64,000 nt of DNA from Ziziphus jujuba (lineage: Eukaryota; Streptophyta; Magnoliopsida; Rosales; Rhamnaceae). This document shows, one piece after another, positions 1 through 13,343 of this stretch. Location: the NCBI RefSeq assembly GCF_031755915.1, contig NC_083384.1:4735501-4799500 (forward strand). Reading direction: 5' to 3'. The first letter of the stretch is position 1; every line of letters begins with the position of its first letter. Made by a program: the position numbers and the translations under genes. The notes below the pieces were generated by a model that saw nothing but the letters and a program-made list of their open reading frames with translations, was not told the origin of the DNA and searched no databases.

Positions 1-3000
1 TTGCTGACATCTGATGAACTCTGGGTCCCCGGTGAAGAGAAAAGGTAAAGGGTGTTATCAGCCTCCTATTTAGTTTTGTTCTGCATTTCTTGAATTGTAA
101 TGAAGAGGGATAAAACCATTTTTCCTTTTTTATCTACAGGTTTGAACTGGCATTGTACACATTCCTTGCAAAAGGTGCTCTATGCAAACAAGAACAGTCA
201 GAGCAAGGAAGTACCAGTTCGGAGGCAGGAATGGATTCTCATTCTGATTCTTTGAGTGCAAAGGGAAAAAATTTGATTGGTAGCTTCATTGAAAAGAGGT
301 TGGAAACTGAATTAGGACACCTAACGTTAAAAGATGATTCGGAGGGCCATAATACTGCTCGTAATCTTCTTGTCGAGCTTACAGATTGTGTGGTTGACTT
401 CCAAAGAGGGGTTTCCAATTCCAAAAAACAGGTGCAACAAGGTGCATATCCTCAGTCAAAGTTGGAGGCTGGATACCCCCCATGCAATATAGGAGGGTCT
501 TCGTCACTGACTAATTCGTTTTCTGGTACAGATGCAACACGAACTTCATGCCCTTATGCCGAAATGCCAATCAGTGTTGGTGGAAGTGGATTAGGAGCCA
601 ATGATATGGCTCAGGAAGGGCCATCTGATGAAGGATCTTGCTACCATTTGAATAACCACAGTTGGCTTTCCAGAGATGACCACTTGGAGAATTGTTCTGC
701 AATGAACTCTTCTAGTAATGAACTACTTTCAAATGATTGGGGTAGATGTGGCATGCCTCCTATTTCATGGGGTGGCAGGGTTGTAGGTAGAAGGCAGCTT
801 AAAGGCCAGGCTAAGGGGAACCCTGGGGTTCGTGGGGAGGATTATGATGCATTTGTTAATATATTTGAAGCAGGTTCGCTTTTATATTGCAACATGTCTT
901 TTGAGGCACTTTTAAATGCGAGAAAGCAGCTCGAGGAATTGGGATTCCCATGCAAAGCTGTAAATGATGGCCTTTGGTTGCAGGTTTGTTCCTGTAAACT
1001 GTTTCCTTTTGAATTTTGTATGTATTCTGCTATAAAAAGGAATATACTTTTGAAAATGAGAATGGAAATGAGTAGCACCCCTGCTTTTTTAAACTGTTTA
1101 ACATGCATGAAACCAATGAGGCATCCCCAAGATTTGTGAGTCAAATTTTGATAGCTACCTGTTCCAATTGTCTTTAGCGAATCTATGTGATCTCTAGCAG
1201 TAAACTGGTTGGAGATTCTTTGCAGACTATACTGCATTTAGATTAATTGGTTGAGTCTCTCCTATAAATCTTTGTTGGTTGTTGGACCTAGCATAGTGGC
1301 CACAGATGCACTCTAAACGATACATGTCCACTGCTAGAATTTTGGAATTGTCTTCATATCATTACGCATTATTAGCTTGTTGCAAATGGTCTCTGCTTGC
1401 CTTCCATGAGATATTTTTATATGTTAATTTAATTTTTCTACGGCTACTGTGTAGATGCTTTTAAGCCAGAGGGTGCAAGAAATTGGTGCTGATACATGCA
1501 AAAGTTGCTGTTTGATGAGTATGGCATGTGTCTGCAGACAACCATTTGGATTCACGCATGGAGTTGCTACCAGTGGATATTATATGCAAGAGCATGATCA
1601 GAATAATTCTCCCAGCAACATGGGAAATGTATATGTTGCAGAATCTGCTCCAGGTGATGGTAATGGCCTCTTCAGGCCTGTACGAGTGCACATTAGGGGC
1701 CCCATTGATGGGCTTGCAGGTATTGGACGTGGAAGTACATTTGTTCCAGCAGCCGCTTGGCCTCCAACACGCTTTGTCTTTTCTCGTGTGCCCTTTGGTA
1801 TGGGTAACAGAAACTGTCAGCAGTCTCCAGCTAATGATGATTCAGAGGCTAGAGCTGACCACAATGGAGACCTGTCTGGAGATGGGTTGACAGCTCTGGT
1901 TGGGCTAAGCCAAGGAGGGGGGAGTAATTCAGCTAATATTAATGGAGAGCAAACAGTGAGAGGGTATGAGATGGATCTACAAAACAGAATTTCTGGAACT
2001 TCAATGTCAGGACCAAGTACTAGCAGTATTCCTGTGCAGATGCTAGAATCATCAGAGAATGCAATTGGAGTTGAATGGGAGAATGCAAACAGTTCTTCCA
2101 TATCATTGGATATGAAAACACCTTTAAGTCACTTTCCTCCTTTCCGCTTTGGGTATATCATGCATCATCTTTGCTTGTTTCATTACTATTGACATATGGT
2201 TTGCAAGGTGTTACATTGATTAATGCAATTTGGGATGGTATTTTACCATTTTCTCTATGTTTTCTTTTTGATTATCATAATTTCATGGTGTAACTTCTTG
2301 TAGGCTCCCACCGTTCAATAAATATAATATGCTATTGCTCATGCATTTTTCTGTCTAATGAATTAGGTCTATTGTTTTAGGTTTTGGTATTAGCGGTTTT
2401 TTATTTGGTTCTGGTTTCCTTAGAATCAACATTATGTAATTCATCTCACATTGTGTTCTATGATTTGCCTAGCCTGGATATCTTCATGACGAGGAGATTA
2501 GATTGGATATAGCTTCAAATTTTCTTTTGGAATCTTTCCTTTTTGATTTGGCTGGATTGCATAGTATATGAGAAATGGTGGCAGCTCTATCCTGCTCAGA
2601 TTTGTGCTATTCACTATCATATTTGCTGAGCCTTCTGGGTGCAATTGTAATGATCTTTTGTCCATACAATTGTACTACTAACAAGTTCAATGCTCTGCTA
2701 CTTTGACAGGGTGCAATTTGAGGATGTGCACAGGCTCAGCGATGGCCAGGTCAAGCATTCCCCTGAAGTTTTTTACGCTGGTTCTTTTTGGAAGGTGTTT
2801 GTTTTTAACTCGTCAATTTTCATATCCATGAGACTTTCCTGTTCCAGTTTTTGCTTTTTGATATGGTTGTTTAATCTTTTTCAGTTTCTATTATAGGTAA
2901 GTGTTCAGGCTTTCAACGATGAAGACCCTCAAGGGCGGCGGACACTAGGTATTGTTCTGTGCCAGAATATTGTACATGTTGAAAGCATGTTATTGTGCTT

Positions 3001-3652
3001 TTCTTTGTAATGAATGAAGCTGTGTTTGCTTAGATTGATTATTTATCATATGATATGCTGTTTCAGGATTATTTCTTCACCGTCGTAAGGCAGAGATTAC
3101 AGACTCCCTTAGAAAGGTTAGCAGATGATTTATGTTTTTCTAATAAAAAGGAGTGTATGCTGTTATTTTTGTTTCTCTCTTTTACTGAAAACGAGCAGTA
3201 GGATTATGGATTTTCACCTGAAGATGTAAAAAGTTGAATAGTACTTTATCGTGCAACAATTTATGCAGGTTCATATGTATGTAGACTCCCGAGAAAAGGT
3301 TACGGCACGCTATCAGGTAAAAGGTTCTCAAGTAAATAATTTGGTTGTCTCAGTTTAATCACTGCACCATGCACACATCATATAAAATTACACACCATAA
3401 TCATAATTTTTTTTTTTTTTTAACTAAAACACCATAATCATAATTATGTTGTAATGTTTTCTGTTTTGGTTTCAGTTAATTTGTCCATCCAAGAGGGAAG
3501 TGATGGTGTTTGGAAGCTTCAAGCAGACAGGCACTCTTTTACCAAAAGCTCCCAAGGGATGGGGCTGGAGGACAGCTCTGTTATTTGATGAACTTGCTGA
3601 TCTTCTCCAAAATGGGGCCCTAAGAGTGGCGGCTGTTGTGCAGCTGGTCTAG
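1..3652 (+). CDS. BTB/POZ-domain protein, C-terminal part (5' end outside window)
   Basis: Eight exons fit in frame: 1-44, 140-983, 1455-2152, 2710-2794, 2897-2948, 3067-3116, 3269-3316 and 3476-3652. All have GT-AG borders and matching phases. The window opens inside the gene with LLTSDELWVPGEEKR, followed by FELALYTFLAKGAL, which resembles the BACK-like segment after the BTB domain in a large plant BTB/POZ protein family. The BTB domain itself lies upstream of the window, so the BTB name rests on family recall rather than on visible residues. The middle (exons 140-983 and 1455-2152) is Ser/Gly/Asn-rich and probably disordered. It contains a Cys-rich stretch near the start of exon 1455 and an RPVRVHIRGP motif. 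The C-terminal exons encode a compact, charged domain ending AAVVQLV. BTB proteins often act as CUL3 E3 adaptors, but nothing visible here fixes the function. See the finding on the duplicated last exon. Confidence 0.8.
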
Positions 3653-3744
3653 TTTAGGACAGCTCTGTTATTTGATGAACTCACTGATCTTCTCCAAAAT
3701 GGGGCCCTAAGGGTGGCTGCTGTTGTGCAGCCGGTCTGGTTTGA
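3571..3744 (+). repeat. 87-bp tandem duplication of the terminal coding exon
   Basis: The block from GACAGCTCTG at 3571 recurs at 3658, an offset of 87 bp (29 codons). The two copies differ at only a handful of bases. Copy 1 carries the end of the BTB-protein reading frame and its TAG stop (3650-3652). Copy 2 lies in the same frame behind that stop. It has TGG where copy 1 has TAG and runs on to another TAG at 3749-3751. Confidence 0.9.
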
Positions 3745-3752
3745 AAGCTAGC

Positions 3753-4240
3753 TTAACAAGGCTAATTATTAGAGTCCTTCGTGTGATATCAATTTTTCTA
3801 TTACAGTTTTTTTTGCCTGTTTCTTTTTTGTATATTTTGATATGTAATCTATAGCTCAAACATCAACTTCAATTAGGCAAGCAAGATAATTGGAAATTAC
3901 AATGTTTATCCGTCAATATATGTTTAGTCATTAATATAAGCTTTTCCGGTTTTGTGCAATCTAAAGTATTGGTTACTTTTAATAGTACAGAACACAGATA
4001 AAAAGCCAAAAGAATTATTGTATATGTAACATGATTCAAGCTAAAAATGAAATTCTGTAGTTCTTTCTCCCTATCAAAATTTGTAGCTTTCCTCATCAAA
4101 ATCCTCAGCCATCTTTTGGAGGCATTGAAAAACTCCGCTATGATACTTGTGTCAATTGTACAACAATTTGCATCTATAATAATAATGGAATACAAGGAGT
4201 CTCTTGAGAGGATAAGGGAAACTTCAATTGAAGAGAACCT
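3753..4240. other. Convergent 3' intergenic region
   Basis: AT-rich DNA between the convergent BTB and PPR genes. It should hold both 3' UTRs. I see no further gene or repeat apart from the tail of the exon duplication. Confidence 0.6.
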
Positions 4241-7192
4241 TCAAAGTTGCCATGATCTTGAAGCATGTTCAGACTTGGCCATTTCTTTCAAAACAGCACC
4301 CACAATACCTTCCTGCTCGATGCATCCAGCCTTGTTCAATGCACCTAACAAAATAACAAGAGTTTTGGCATGAATTTCAAAACCTTTCAACCGTGTTTCC
4401 TCAAAAAGTGAATATGCATCCATTGCTTTATCTGCATTGCTTAACCCTGTTATCATATTATTATAGCTAGCAGAATCAGGTATCCCACCACTGGCCTTAA
4501 ACCTCTTGAAAAGCTCAGTAGCGTCTGTTATGTTCCCAGCCTTCGCGAGTCCAGAGATCATGGTGGTGTACACAACGGCATTGGGTTTTATCCCCAGTTT
4601 CTGCATCTCTTGCCAGTACACAAAAGCCTTATTGAATTTCCTGATTCCACAAAGACCATTTATGAGAATGCTATAAGTGAAAAGATTGGGAGCACAATTC
4701 AAGTCCTTCATTTTCTGAAAACAGACTATGGCTTCATTAATTTCTCTTGCTTTCACAAGAGCATCAAGCATGCAATTCCATGTATAAACATTAGGCATCA
4801 AACCTTGCTGCATCATTTCATCCATTATCAAATAGGCTTCATCAACTTTCCCCACCTTCCCAAACCCATCAATAAGACTACTATAGATAACCACATTCAG
4901 TTCGACTCCTCTTTTCTTTGCTTCTTCGAAGAGCATGTAAGCTTCATCAAGCCTGTCAATCTTGGCAAGCCCATCAATAACGGACCCATAAGTAACAACA
5001 GTGGGTTGGTGACCCTTTGTCTTCATTTCTTCCAGCAGTTGGTATGCTTTATTCACCTTACCACACTTACAGAAGCCATCAATAACAGTGTTGTAAGCAC
5101 GGGTGTCCAAAACACAGCCTTGCTCTTTCATTTCATAGAACAGTTTATAGGTTTCGTTTGCAAAACCTGCTTTTATAAGGCCATGAATAAGGATTGAATA
5201 ACTCCGTACATCAGGATTGTATCCTTGATTCTTAATTTCCTTGAATAAAGCTCTACCTTTCTCAGTTTCACCAGCTTTGAAAACACAGTCCATATAGGTA
5301 TTAAGGAGAGTCAGATCAGGAGAACAACCCTTATTCACCATTTCTTTGTATATCTTGTGACCATCCTCCTTCCTGCCCCACTTGAAAAAGTTCCTAATGA
5401 GGGATGTATATACAACAGCATTTGGAATCTTATCAGAATCCAACATCATTTCGTAAAGCCTGTATGCACGATCCACCTGACCATGTCTGCCCAATCCCTC
5501 TATAAGAGAACAAAATGTAACTTCATCAGGTTGGCAAACTTTATGATCCATGCCTTCAAATATAGAACAAGCTTCATCAAGCTTTTGAGCTTTACAGAGT
5601 CGATCAATCATTATGTTTACGGTCCTAACATTTGGATACATGCCAGCTTTTTCCATGGCATCCCTAACCCGCAGAGCATCCTCCAAATTTCCTTCCTTGC
5701 AAAGCATGTCTATTAGAATGTTATAAGTTGGAAAATTAGGAACAGCATCTTTCTTCATCTCTTCGAAGATCCTTAATGCTTCCTCCACTCTTCCCTTTTT
5801 CCCAAGGCAGGTAAGAATTCCATTATAAGCAACCACACTAGGAATGCACCCCTTTCTTTTTTGCCTCTCAAGTAAGCTGTAAGCTTCATCGAACTTACCA
5901 GCTAAGCCATAGCCCATAATCATGGTATTATAGGCATATGCACAAGGTGCTGTCCTGTTAAGATCCATTTGCTCAAAAAGCTCCACAGCTTCGTCTAACC
6001 TCTCCGCCTTGCAGAGAACTCCTATCATGCTGGTATATGTAACTTCATCAGGAGTTATTCCATGCGCTTTCATTTCATGAAAGAATTTCCACGCCATATC
6101 CACCTTACCAGCCTTACCAAAGCAGTCTATGCAAACATTGTAAAGAACGACATCTGCGCTGAGAAAGTTGCTCTTCATCTCATCCAACAGGGACAAGGCA
6201 GCATCAACCCTGCCATCTCTAGCAACCACGCGAATGAGAGTGGTAAACAAATGAACGCTTACTTCATAACCAAGATCCTGCATTTGATGAAAGAGGGTGA
6301 GCATGAGATTGAATTCAGGGACAGCAGATAGAGCTCCAATGAGAGACGTATAAGCGGAAAAGGCAGGACGGAATTTGAACTTTCTCATGGTCTGTATTAC
6401 ATCAAAAGCTTGTCTCAATTTCTGTGACTTGATACAGGTCACAACTAAGTCAAGAGAAGCGGTATTAGATGGGCCGATTCCAGCTGTACTCATCTGTTCG
6501 AAAATCTGATCCAAGCAATCAAAGTTCCTAGTCCTAGCCATGAGCATGAGAAGTGAATTGTATACTTCCGGACAGTGTGGTTGATTGGTATGTGGCTGGG
6601 ACCAGCGGAGAAAGTTGAGTGCTGAATTCACATCCTTGAGCCTCCTCAAGACTCCAATAACTTCTTCGGGTTGAAGTTTTTGTCCGCAACAAGAAGTTAA
6701 GAGAGCATTCTCAAGGGCGGGTCCCCAAGGAGGACAGCCCTCGAAGACACAGCACATTTCATCAACTAATTGTGTACCACCATGTCTCACTCCATCAACT
6801 TTCCTTAAAATTCCATTTTCGTTTTCACTTTCATTTTCACCATTGTTATGCTTTTGGAAAAAGGCAACTTTTCCATGTGATTCAGAAGACGATGGTGGAA
6901 ATCCATTTGACGAAGAGAAAGAAAAGTTTTTGAAAGAAGAACAAGTGATAATAAGGTTGTTGCTCCATATGAAGTTGAAATCAAAATGATATAGCTTTAT
7001 TCCTGCAAAACAGACATACATACATAAGAGAGAAAAGTAGTTTCAGTTATGCATACAGAGAACAGATAAGAAGACAGATTTGAGAAGCAGTGGCTTGTGG
7101 TTGGGGAAGATAAATGGAAAAAAAAAAAAAAATGGGGGGTTGTGAAAGTTTTATTGATTACCTGTTGTTCTTCTTAGCAGGAGCATCATCAT
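4241..7192 (-). CDS. P-class pentatricopeptide repeat protein (At3g06920-like)
   Basis: A 930-aa protein from two exons: 7192-7162 (10 codons plus 1 base) and 7002-4241. Exon 2 is one long frame of degenerate 35-residue PPR motifs, about twenty, with repeated V-Y-T-S-L-I and N-I-L-I-D patterns. No E, DYW or SMR extension is seen, so it is P-class. The sequence is closely similar to Arabidopsis At3g06920 from memory, for example the shared segments RKFKFRPAFSAYT and DEAYMLFEEAK. P-class PPR proteins bind organellar RNA and affect its processing, stability or translation. The N-terminus MMMLLLRRTTGIKL is basic and hydrophobic, which suits an organelle presequence (inference). An ATG at 7021 is in frame but lies inside the predicted intron, upstream of the TTTTGCAG acceptor, so I prefer the upstream mini-exon start. 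The gene faces CDKB1 across about 850 bp. Confidence 0.9.
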
Positions 7193-8039
7193 TCACTCCA
7201 AAGCGAATATAAGCTGATAAACAGATCCTTTCTTCTCTAATCTATAAACCCCCTTCGGACTGGGACTCTTCTCGAGGCGCTTGAGGCTTAGAGAAGAGTG
7301 GACAAAGAAGAAGAAAAATCCAATTTTGAGGACGTCGAATCAAAACCACCGTCATCCTAGTATTCGTATTCGTATTCAAAAGGATAATGGTGCTCAGAAT
7401 CAGCTCAGAATAGGCGTTCGATGCAAAGGAGGAGGAATTCTTGGGAGGCACTGACAATGGCAGAGGTTGCTACCCGCGTGCGAGGTCGGACTTCGGAGGA
7501 AGAAATCACGGCGGCGTTTAGACTACTCCATGGTATTGGGCTCCAGGGGGCTCCTGAGCTCAGCCCATAATGGTACTAATGGGCTTTCTTTTTCATATGA
7601 ACATATGGGCTTATAAAAATTATTTACTTTATTTATTAATTAATTATTAAAGAAGAGAAATGATTCAAAATAACATAAGGAGGCAAAAAAAAAAAAGACA
7701 AAAAGAAGACCAATTTTCTCCAGCAAAAGTGGGTAACAGGTGGCGCTGTCTTCGATCCGTTCCGTTTTGATTTTATTATTGCGTGTGTACGTGTCTGAAA
7801 TTGATTGGCTAACAAATAACACTCCGCTCCTTCCCTCTCCTTCCATTCCTAAGTTTAATTTCAAAATTCAACTTTCTTTTTTTTTTTTTAATATCATTCG
7901 TCTCTCTCTCTCTCTCTCTCTCACAGAATAATCCCAACTCCAACGGTTCCAAAATCAAAAAGATCAAAAATTTTCAACTCCTTTCTTTTTATTCATCTTC
8001 ATCTTCATCTTCTAGGGTTTGGATTTGCGTTCCTCAGAA
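7193..8039. promoter_or_regulatory. Divergent promoter region between PPR and CDKB1 genes
   Basis: About 850 bp separate the two divergent start codons, so both promoters and 5' leaders must lie here. A T-rich tract and a (TC)11 run at 7901-7922 sit about 120 bp before the CDKB1 start, a common pyrimidine-patch arrangement in plant 5' leaders. I found no convincing E2F or MSA element by eye. Confidence 0.5.
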
Positions 8040-10293
8040 ATGGACAACTACGAAAAGCTAGAGAAGGTAGGAGAAGGAACGTACGGTAAGGTGTACAAAG
8101 CGAAAGACAGAAGCACCGGCCAACTGGTGGCTCTGAAGAAGACGAAGCTCGAAATGGACGAAGAAGGCGTTCCTCCAACTGCCCTCCGCGAGGTCTCTCT
8201 TCTCCAGATGCTCTCTCAGTCCCTCTACGTCGTTCGCCTCCTCTGCGTCGAACACGCCGACAAGCGAAACAACACCGACGGCAAGCCCAAGCCTGTTCTT
8301 TACTTGGTTTTCGAGTATTTGGACACCGATCTCAAGAAATACATCGATTCCCATCGCAAGGGCCCTAACCCTCGCCCACTCTCTCACACCCTCATTCGCA
8401 GCTTCCTCTACCAGCTCTGCAAAGGCGTTGCTCACTGCCACTCCCACGGTGTTCTTCATCGCGATTTGAAGCCTCAGAATTTGCTTCTGGACAAGGATCG
8501 TGGCATTCTTAAGATTGCTGATTTAGGCCTCGGCCGCGCCTTCACTGTTCCCATGAAGAGCTACACCCATGAGATTGTTACCCTCTGGTATAGGGCTCCC
8601 GAGGTGTTGCTTGGTTCCACCCATTACTCTACTGGCGTTGATATGTGGTCCGTTGGATGCATTTTTGGTACGCTTTCTTTGATTGTTATTTGTGTTTGCT
8701 TTTGCTTTCCCTTTGGATTCTCTTGCAGATTGGATCCGTTGAATTCATTCTTCGTTATTTGCAGCTGAGATGGTTAGGAGGCAAGCTCTCTTTCCTGGAG
8801 ATTCTGAGTTCCAGCAATTGCTTCACATTTTCAGGTACATTAGCCGTAATACTACTACTACTACTTCACTAAATTACTGGATATGTGGAGTGGGATCGGA
8901 TCTTGGTTGTTAAGACTTGAGATTGGCAGTCTGCTTAGTTGTGTTAGAAAATTAAAAAAAAAATAAAGATTATAAAAATCGGTTTAATGGAAACTTGGAA
9001 ATGGCCATAAAAGACTAAAGAGTGAATTGGCATTTCTATAAAAGCTTGTATTAGAAAGAGCTTTTAGTGCAGATAGGATGGTGTAGCTCTTCTTGTATCT
9101 TGGTATTTTGATGATCGGTGGATTGGTGTAATACATTGCTGCCTTTATATGAACACTAGTAAGGTGGTGCCTAGGAAGAGATCAATTGAATTTGCAATCA
9201 ACATGCTGTTTATTTGCTGTAGAATGTTTGGTCAATCTCTAAGTTGTCATGGCCATCTCTTGCATGGTAATGTACATTGCCAAATGTTAATTATTGATCT
9301 ATTCGATGTACCATTTTGTGGGCAGGCTGCTGGGAACACCCACTGAGAAGCAGTGGCCAGGAGTGACTTCTCTAAGAGATTGGCATGTGTATCCGCAGTG
9401 GGAGCCTCAAAACTTGGCACGCGCTGTTCCTTCTCTGGGACCTGATGGAGTTGACCTCCTATCGGTAATTTCAATATTTTTCATATAAATACACTTTTCT
9501 ATAACAACAATATATGATTGAATGCATAAGATAGTCAAATAAGTGATAACCTGTGAAAACCGATCCAGTTTAGCGAATTTGAACATGTTTTAGCTGTCAA
9601 TTGACTCTGGTGAAGTTATGGTATATAGTTTAATTAGCGTTTTCATACACTAGCTAATCTTTTTTAATGTATCATCATGTTGAAAGGTGAAATTTCTCTA
9701 AATTTGAGATATCTTTAAAGGCAGTGTTCTGTATCTGTCTTTCAAAAGTGAGTGGAACAATTAATAGAAGATTTTACAAGCCATTTGGACACTTTTGGAT
9801 CAACCGCACTTGTTTCTCAACATGTTCAATTAATTACAATAACTTCTGCGATATCATATGGTAGATGGTTCTTGACCACTGAATTTGCTAGGGTTTGTGA
9901 AGTTTAAATCAAATTGTATGCTTTTTGTTTTATAATAATTTTTTCTGTTGTTTAAACAATGGTATGGCCTCATGCAAATGGGAGCGTGAAACATAACAGT
10001 AGACCTCATTTCATATTAAATCTCGGGGAAGATTACTTTTACATTTTTATGTTTTGATGGGAAATGTAGGTGAATGACTAGCTGGAAATTGTATGGATTA
10101 ATGTTTTAAAATAATAATTTATATCGTATTGCCCTGTAACTAGCTGCTGTATGTTTATCTTTGTCAGTTCAGCTTTTGTAATTTTGTTTGGAAAATGCAG
10201 AAAATGCTTAAATATGATCCAGCAGAAAGAATCTCGGCAAAAGCTGCACTGGACCATCCTTATTTCGACAGCCTTGACAAGTCTCAGTTCTGA
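8040..10293 (+). CDS. CDKB1: B1-type cyclin-dependent kinase
   Basis: Four exons, 8040-8667, 8765-8834, 9326-9464 and 10201-10293, give 309 aa, the usual CDKB1 length. Visible kinase features are the Gly loop GEGTYG (11-16), ATP-anchoring Lys33 in VALKK, the cyclin-binding helix PPTALRE (45-51), the catalytic loop HRDLKPQN (140-147), DLG (161-163), the T-loop threonine near 176 in [15 protein letters not shown], and the C-terminal lobe ending [15 protein letters not shown] is the signature of the plant B1 subgroup; B2 members have PPTTLRE. CDKB1 is a plant-specific mitotic CDK acting around G2/M and in stomatal-lineage divisions (family knowledge). The ATG at 8040 was chosen because [16 protein letters not shown] matches the family N-terminus. 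There is no ATG in frame between it and the (TC)n leader. The protein looks complete and active. Confidence 0.96.
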
Positions 10294-11537
10294 AATTTAA
10301 TGGCCAAAGTCCAAACATAATCTGAAGTATATTTCTGTTATACAATATTTGCTACAAGCATGCTTTCTTGTGCTGAAGTAGCGGCTAGCTATTTTGTTGT
10401 AATCAATTGTCATCGTCTTGCTGATTCGAATTATATCACATGATGTTTGCAACTTGCGTTTCACTCTCAATGTTTATGTCATTGTGAACAAGCTCATCTT
10501 ATTACAATCATTCCCTGAGTAATTCAATTGAGCAATCTTGGGATAATTAAGAGTATCGAAAAAAGATAAATTCAAAATTGAACACAGATGTTTATGAAGA
10601 ACCATGAAAAGGAAAAAAGAAAAAAAATATATATTTATTTCCTTTCCTTTTCTTTTTTCTTTTTTTTTTTTTTAATATATATTTTTTATTTTAAATCTAG
10701 AAGTGGAGAAATTTGAACTGAGGATTTGGATTGTCCCTAAGGCAACATAGAAAACCTAAATTAAAGTTAAAAGAGAATTTCTAGGGAAAAAAAAAAAAAA
10801 AGTAGACTTGAGTACTATTTCAATCATTTTGTTAGATTTGAGTCATTTAGCAAATTTTGCTCATTAAGTTGAGGTAGCCACTAAGTTGGCTAACAAGTTG
10901 TTATCTTCATTGACTATCATATATCATATTATCTAAACAGGCAAGTAGATTGATATGAACGTTAAGTAATCAAACAAATCGAAGAATAACTGACTGGCAT
11001 AATATGCAAGCATGAATTTTTGATTAAAAGGATAGGTTTGTGAGGCAGTTGACTATGAGAAATATGGACCTTATCCATTGAATATGGTATTTGTGTTATA
11101 CCATATAAATTTAAACTAAACAATAAACAAATTACTAGAAATTAAGAATCTCTCATTAAAAATAACGCTCTAAAATTTGTTTGAAACTCAGTATTCTCTT
11201 AATAGATCTATTCTTAGAAAAGCAGAAAGAAAATGTTTATCCAAATGTATGTATGAAAAGCATTCCACGTACGTTGAGTTTGGGAAGAAGCATTTTAATG
11301 CTTGAAAAGAAACTGATTTCCGCGGAATACCGGGCAAAGGGAAGGTTGTGATTGCTCTCCATGTTAGTTGGCAAATGTTAAACCTCTGTATTATATTATA
11401 ACCATTTAAAATTTATGATATGAGAAAGTACAAAAATAAAAAAAAGTCAATGTCCGGAAAAGTCAATTCAGTCGCAGCTCCTCTTTACACAGAAGAAAGA
11501 TGAACCAAATATAACCCATCTCTCGCTATTCTTTTGC

Positions 11538-11573
<36 letters not shown>

Positions 11574-11798
11574 CAGAAGTTGGAAATTTTGTCTTGTCAT
11601 TCATTGTTCTTTACTCATTCTTTGTGTCTTCGTTTGAATTGGACGCATACTGGGTGGTTTTCATTTGGATCAACAAATAAGGAAGAGATATTAATTAGTC
11701 TACAATACAATACAGAAAATACAAAGAGAATATACATATCTATATATATATATATATATATATTGGTTGATCAGGCATTAAAGAGGTGGTTTTGGGGG
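10294..11798. other. Intergenic region: CDKB1 3' side and PP1 promoter/leader
   Basis: AT-rich DNA with A and T runs near 10610-10680 and 10786-10801, and no coding potential. A (TC)n tract at 11542-11570 and a (TA)n run at 11741-11762 lie in the presumed PP1 leader. No transposon ends were recognised. Confidence 0.5.
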
Positions 11799-13276
11799 AT
11801 GGAAGGATTAGATGCACTCATAGACAGACTGTTGGAAGGAAGGAAGAACAGAGGCAAAAGGATTCAACTAATAGAGTCTGAAATTCGCCAGCTTTGCATA
11901 ACTGCCAAAGAGGTTTTCCTCAGCCAGCCTAATCTCCTCGAATTAGAAGCCCCCATCAATATTTGTGGTATGTTTTTCGTCTGTTCCTCTTCTTTATATA
12001 TATATATATATTGTGTGTGTATATGCATTTATGTATTATGTATTATGTATATAAATTCCCTTTGCAATTTGACTTCCTTCACAGCAGCATCCTCAGCAAT
12101 TGAATCCCATCGCTGTATGTGTTGTATCTTCATCTCTTAATCCTATTAATTGGCCAAAAGGTCTTAATGGAATTGGGTGACTAAATTTATCAATGTGGTA
12201 AATCTCATTTCGTTTACCATGTCCGGATGCATTTGACATTGCAACATAAACTGAGTTTCATGAATATTGGCATGGCATAATGTGATTTAGAAGATTGGAG
12301 AATGTTAAAACACTCTTAGCATAATTAAACACTCATAATTAAGGGGGTGCAATAGTAGTAAAGCTGGCCTGTATCGTATTATATGCAGGTGACATACACG
12401 GGCAATTCCCGGACCTTTTGCGACTATTCGAGTACGGTGGTTTTCCACCAGATGCAAACTATGTATTCCTTGGAGACTACGTGGACAGAGGAAAACAAAG
12501 CATAGAAACCATATGCCTTCTTCTAGCTTACAAGATTAAATTCCCTGACAACTTCTTCCTCCTCCGAGGAAACCATGAATGCGCCTCCATTAACAGAATC
12601 TATGGATTCTATGATGAATGTAAACGCAGATTCAGCGTCCGACTATGGAAGATTTATACAGACTGCTTCAACTGTTTGCCGGTGGCGGCGCTCATTGATG
12701 ACAAGATCTTGTGCATGCATGGAGGACTTTCTCCAGAGCTGGGGAGTTTGGATCAGATTAGAGCTATAGAGAGGCCTGTAGATGTGCCGGACCAAGGACT
12801 TTTGTGTGACCTGCTTTGGGCGGATCCTGACAGAGACATTAAAGGATGGGGAGAGAATGATAGAGGTGTTTCCTATACCTTTGGAGCAGACAAGGTTGCT
12901 GAGTTCCTCAAGAAACATGACCTTGATCTTGTATGCCGAGCTCACCAGGTTCATTTCTTGTTTCCTTCATTTACCTTAGAGATGACTGTTTGCTATGTGC
13001 ATGTGCTTGCGTGTGGATTGGTTGGTGCAATTCCTCCTTTCATGGGTGATGAGAATTCCTTTGGTAATGTGGCTTGTGGCATTATACTTTCTTAAAACGA
13101 AAAATTATATTTTACGCTTCTTAATATAATATTACTTTTTTTTCTTTTTCTTTTCTTTTACATTTCTCCCCTTCCCTTATCACTGATCTCTCGACAGGCC
13201 AGCCATCAGCGGTCTTCCATTCAAGACTCAAGAGTGGCAGATAAAGGGATGGGAGAAATATAGAAAAAAAAGAGAG

Positions 13277-13343
<67 letters not shown>

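Noticed and set aside
4610..6331. Long plus-strand open frames opposite the PPR gene
   Set aside because: They mirror the regular PPR repeats on the other strand and have no independent support.
7021..7021. ATG at 7021 as the PPR start
   Set aside because: It falls inside the predicted leader intron, upstream of the TTTTGCAG acceptor; the mini-exon at 7192 joins in phase.
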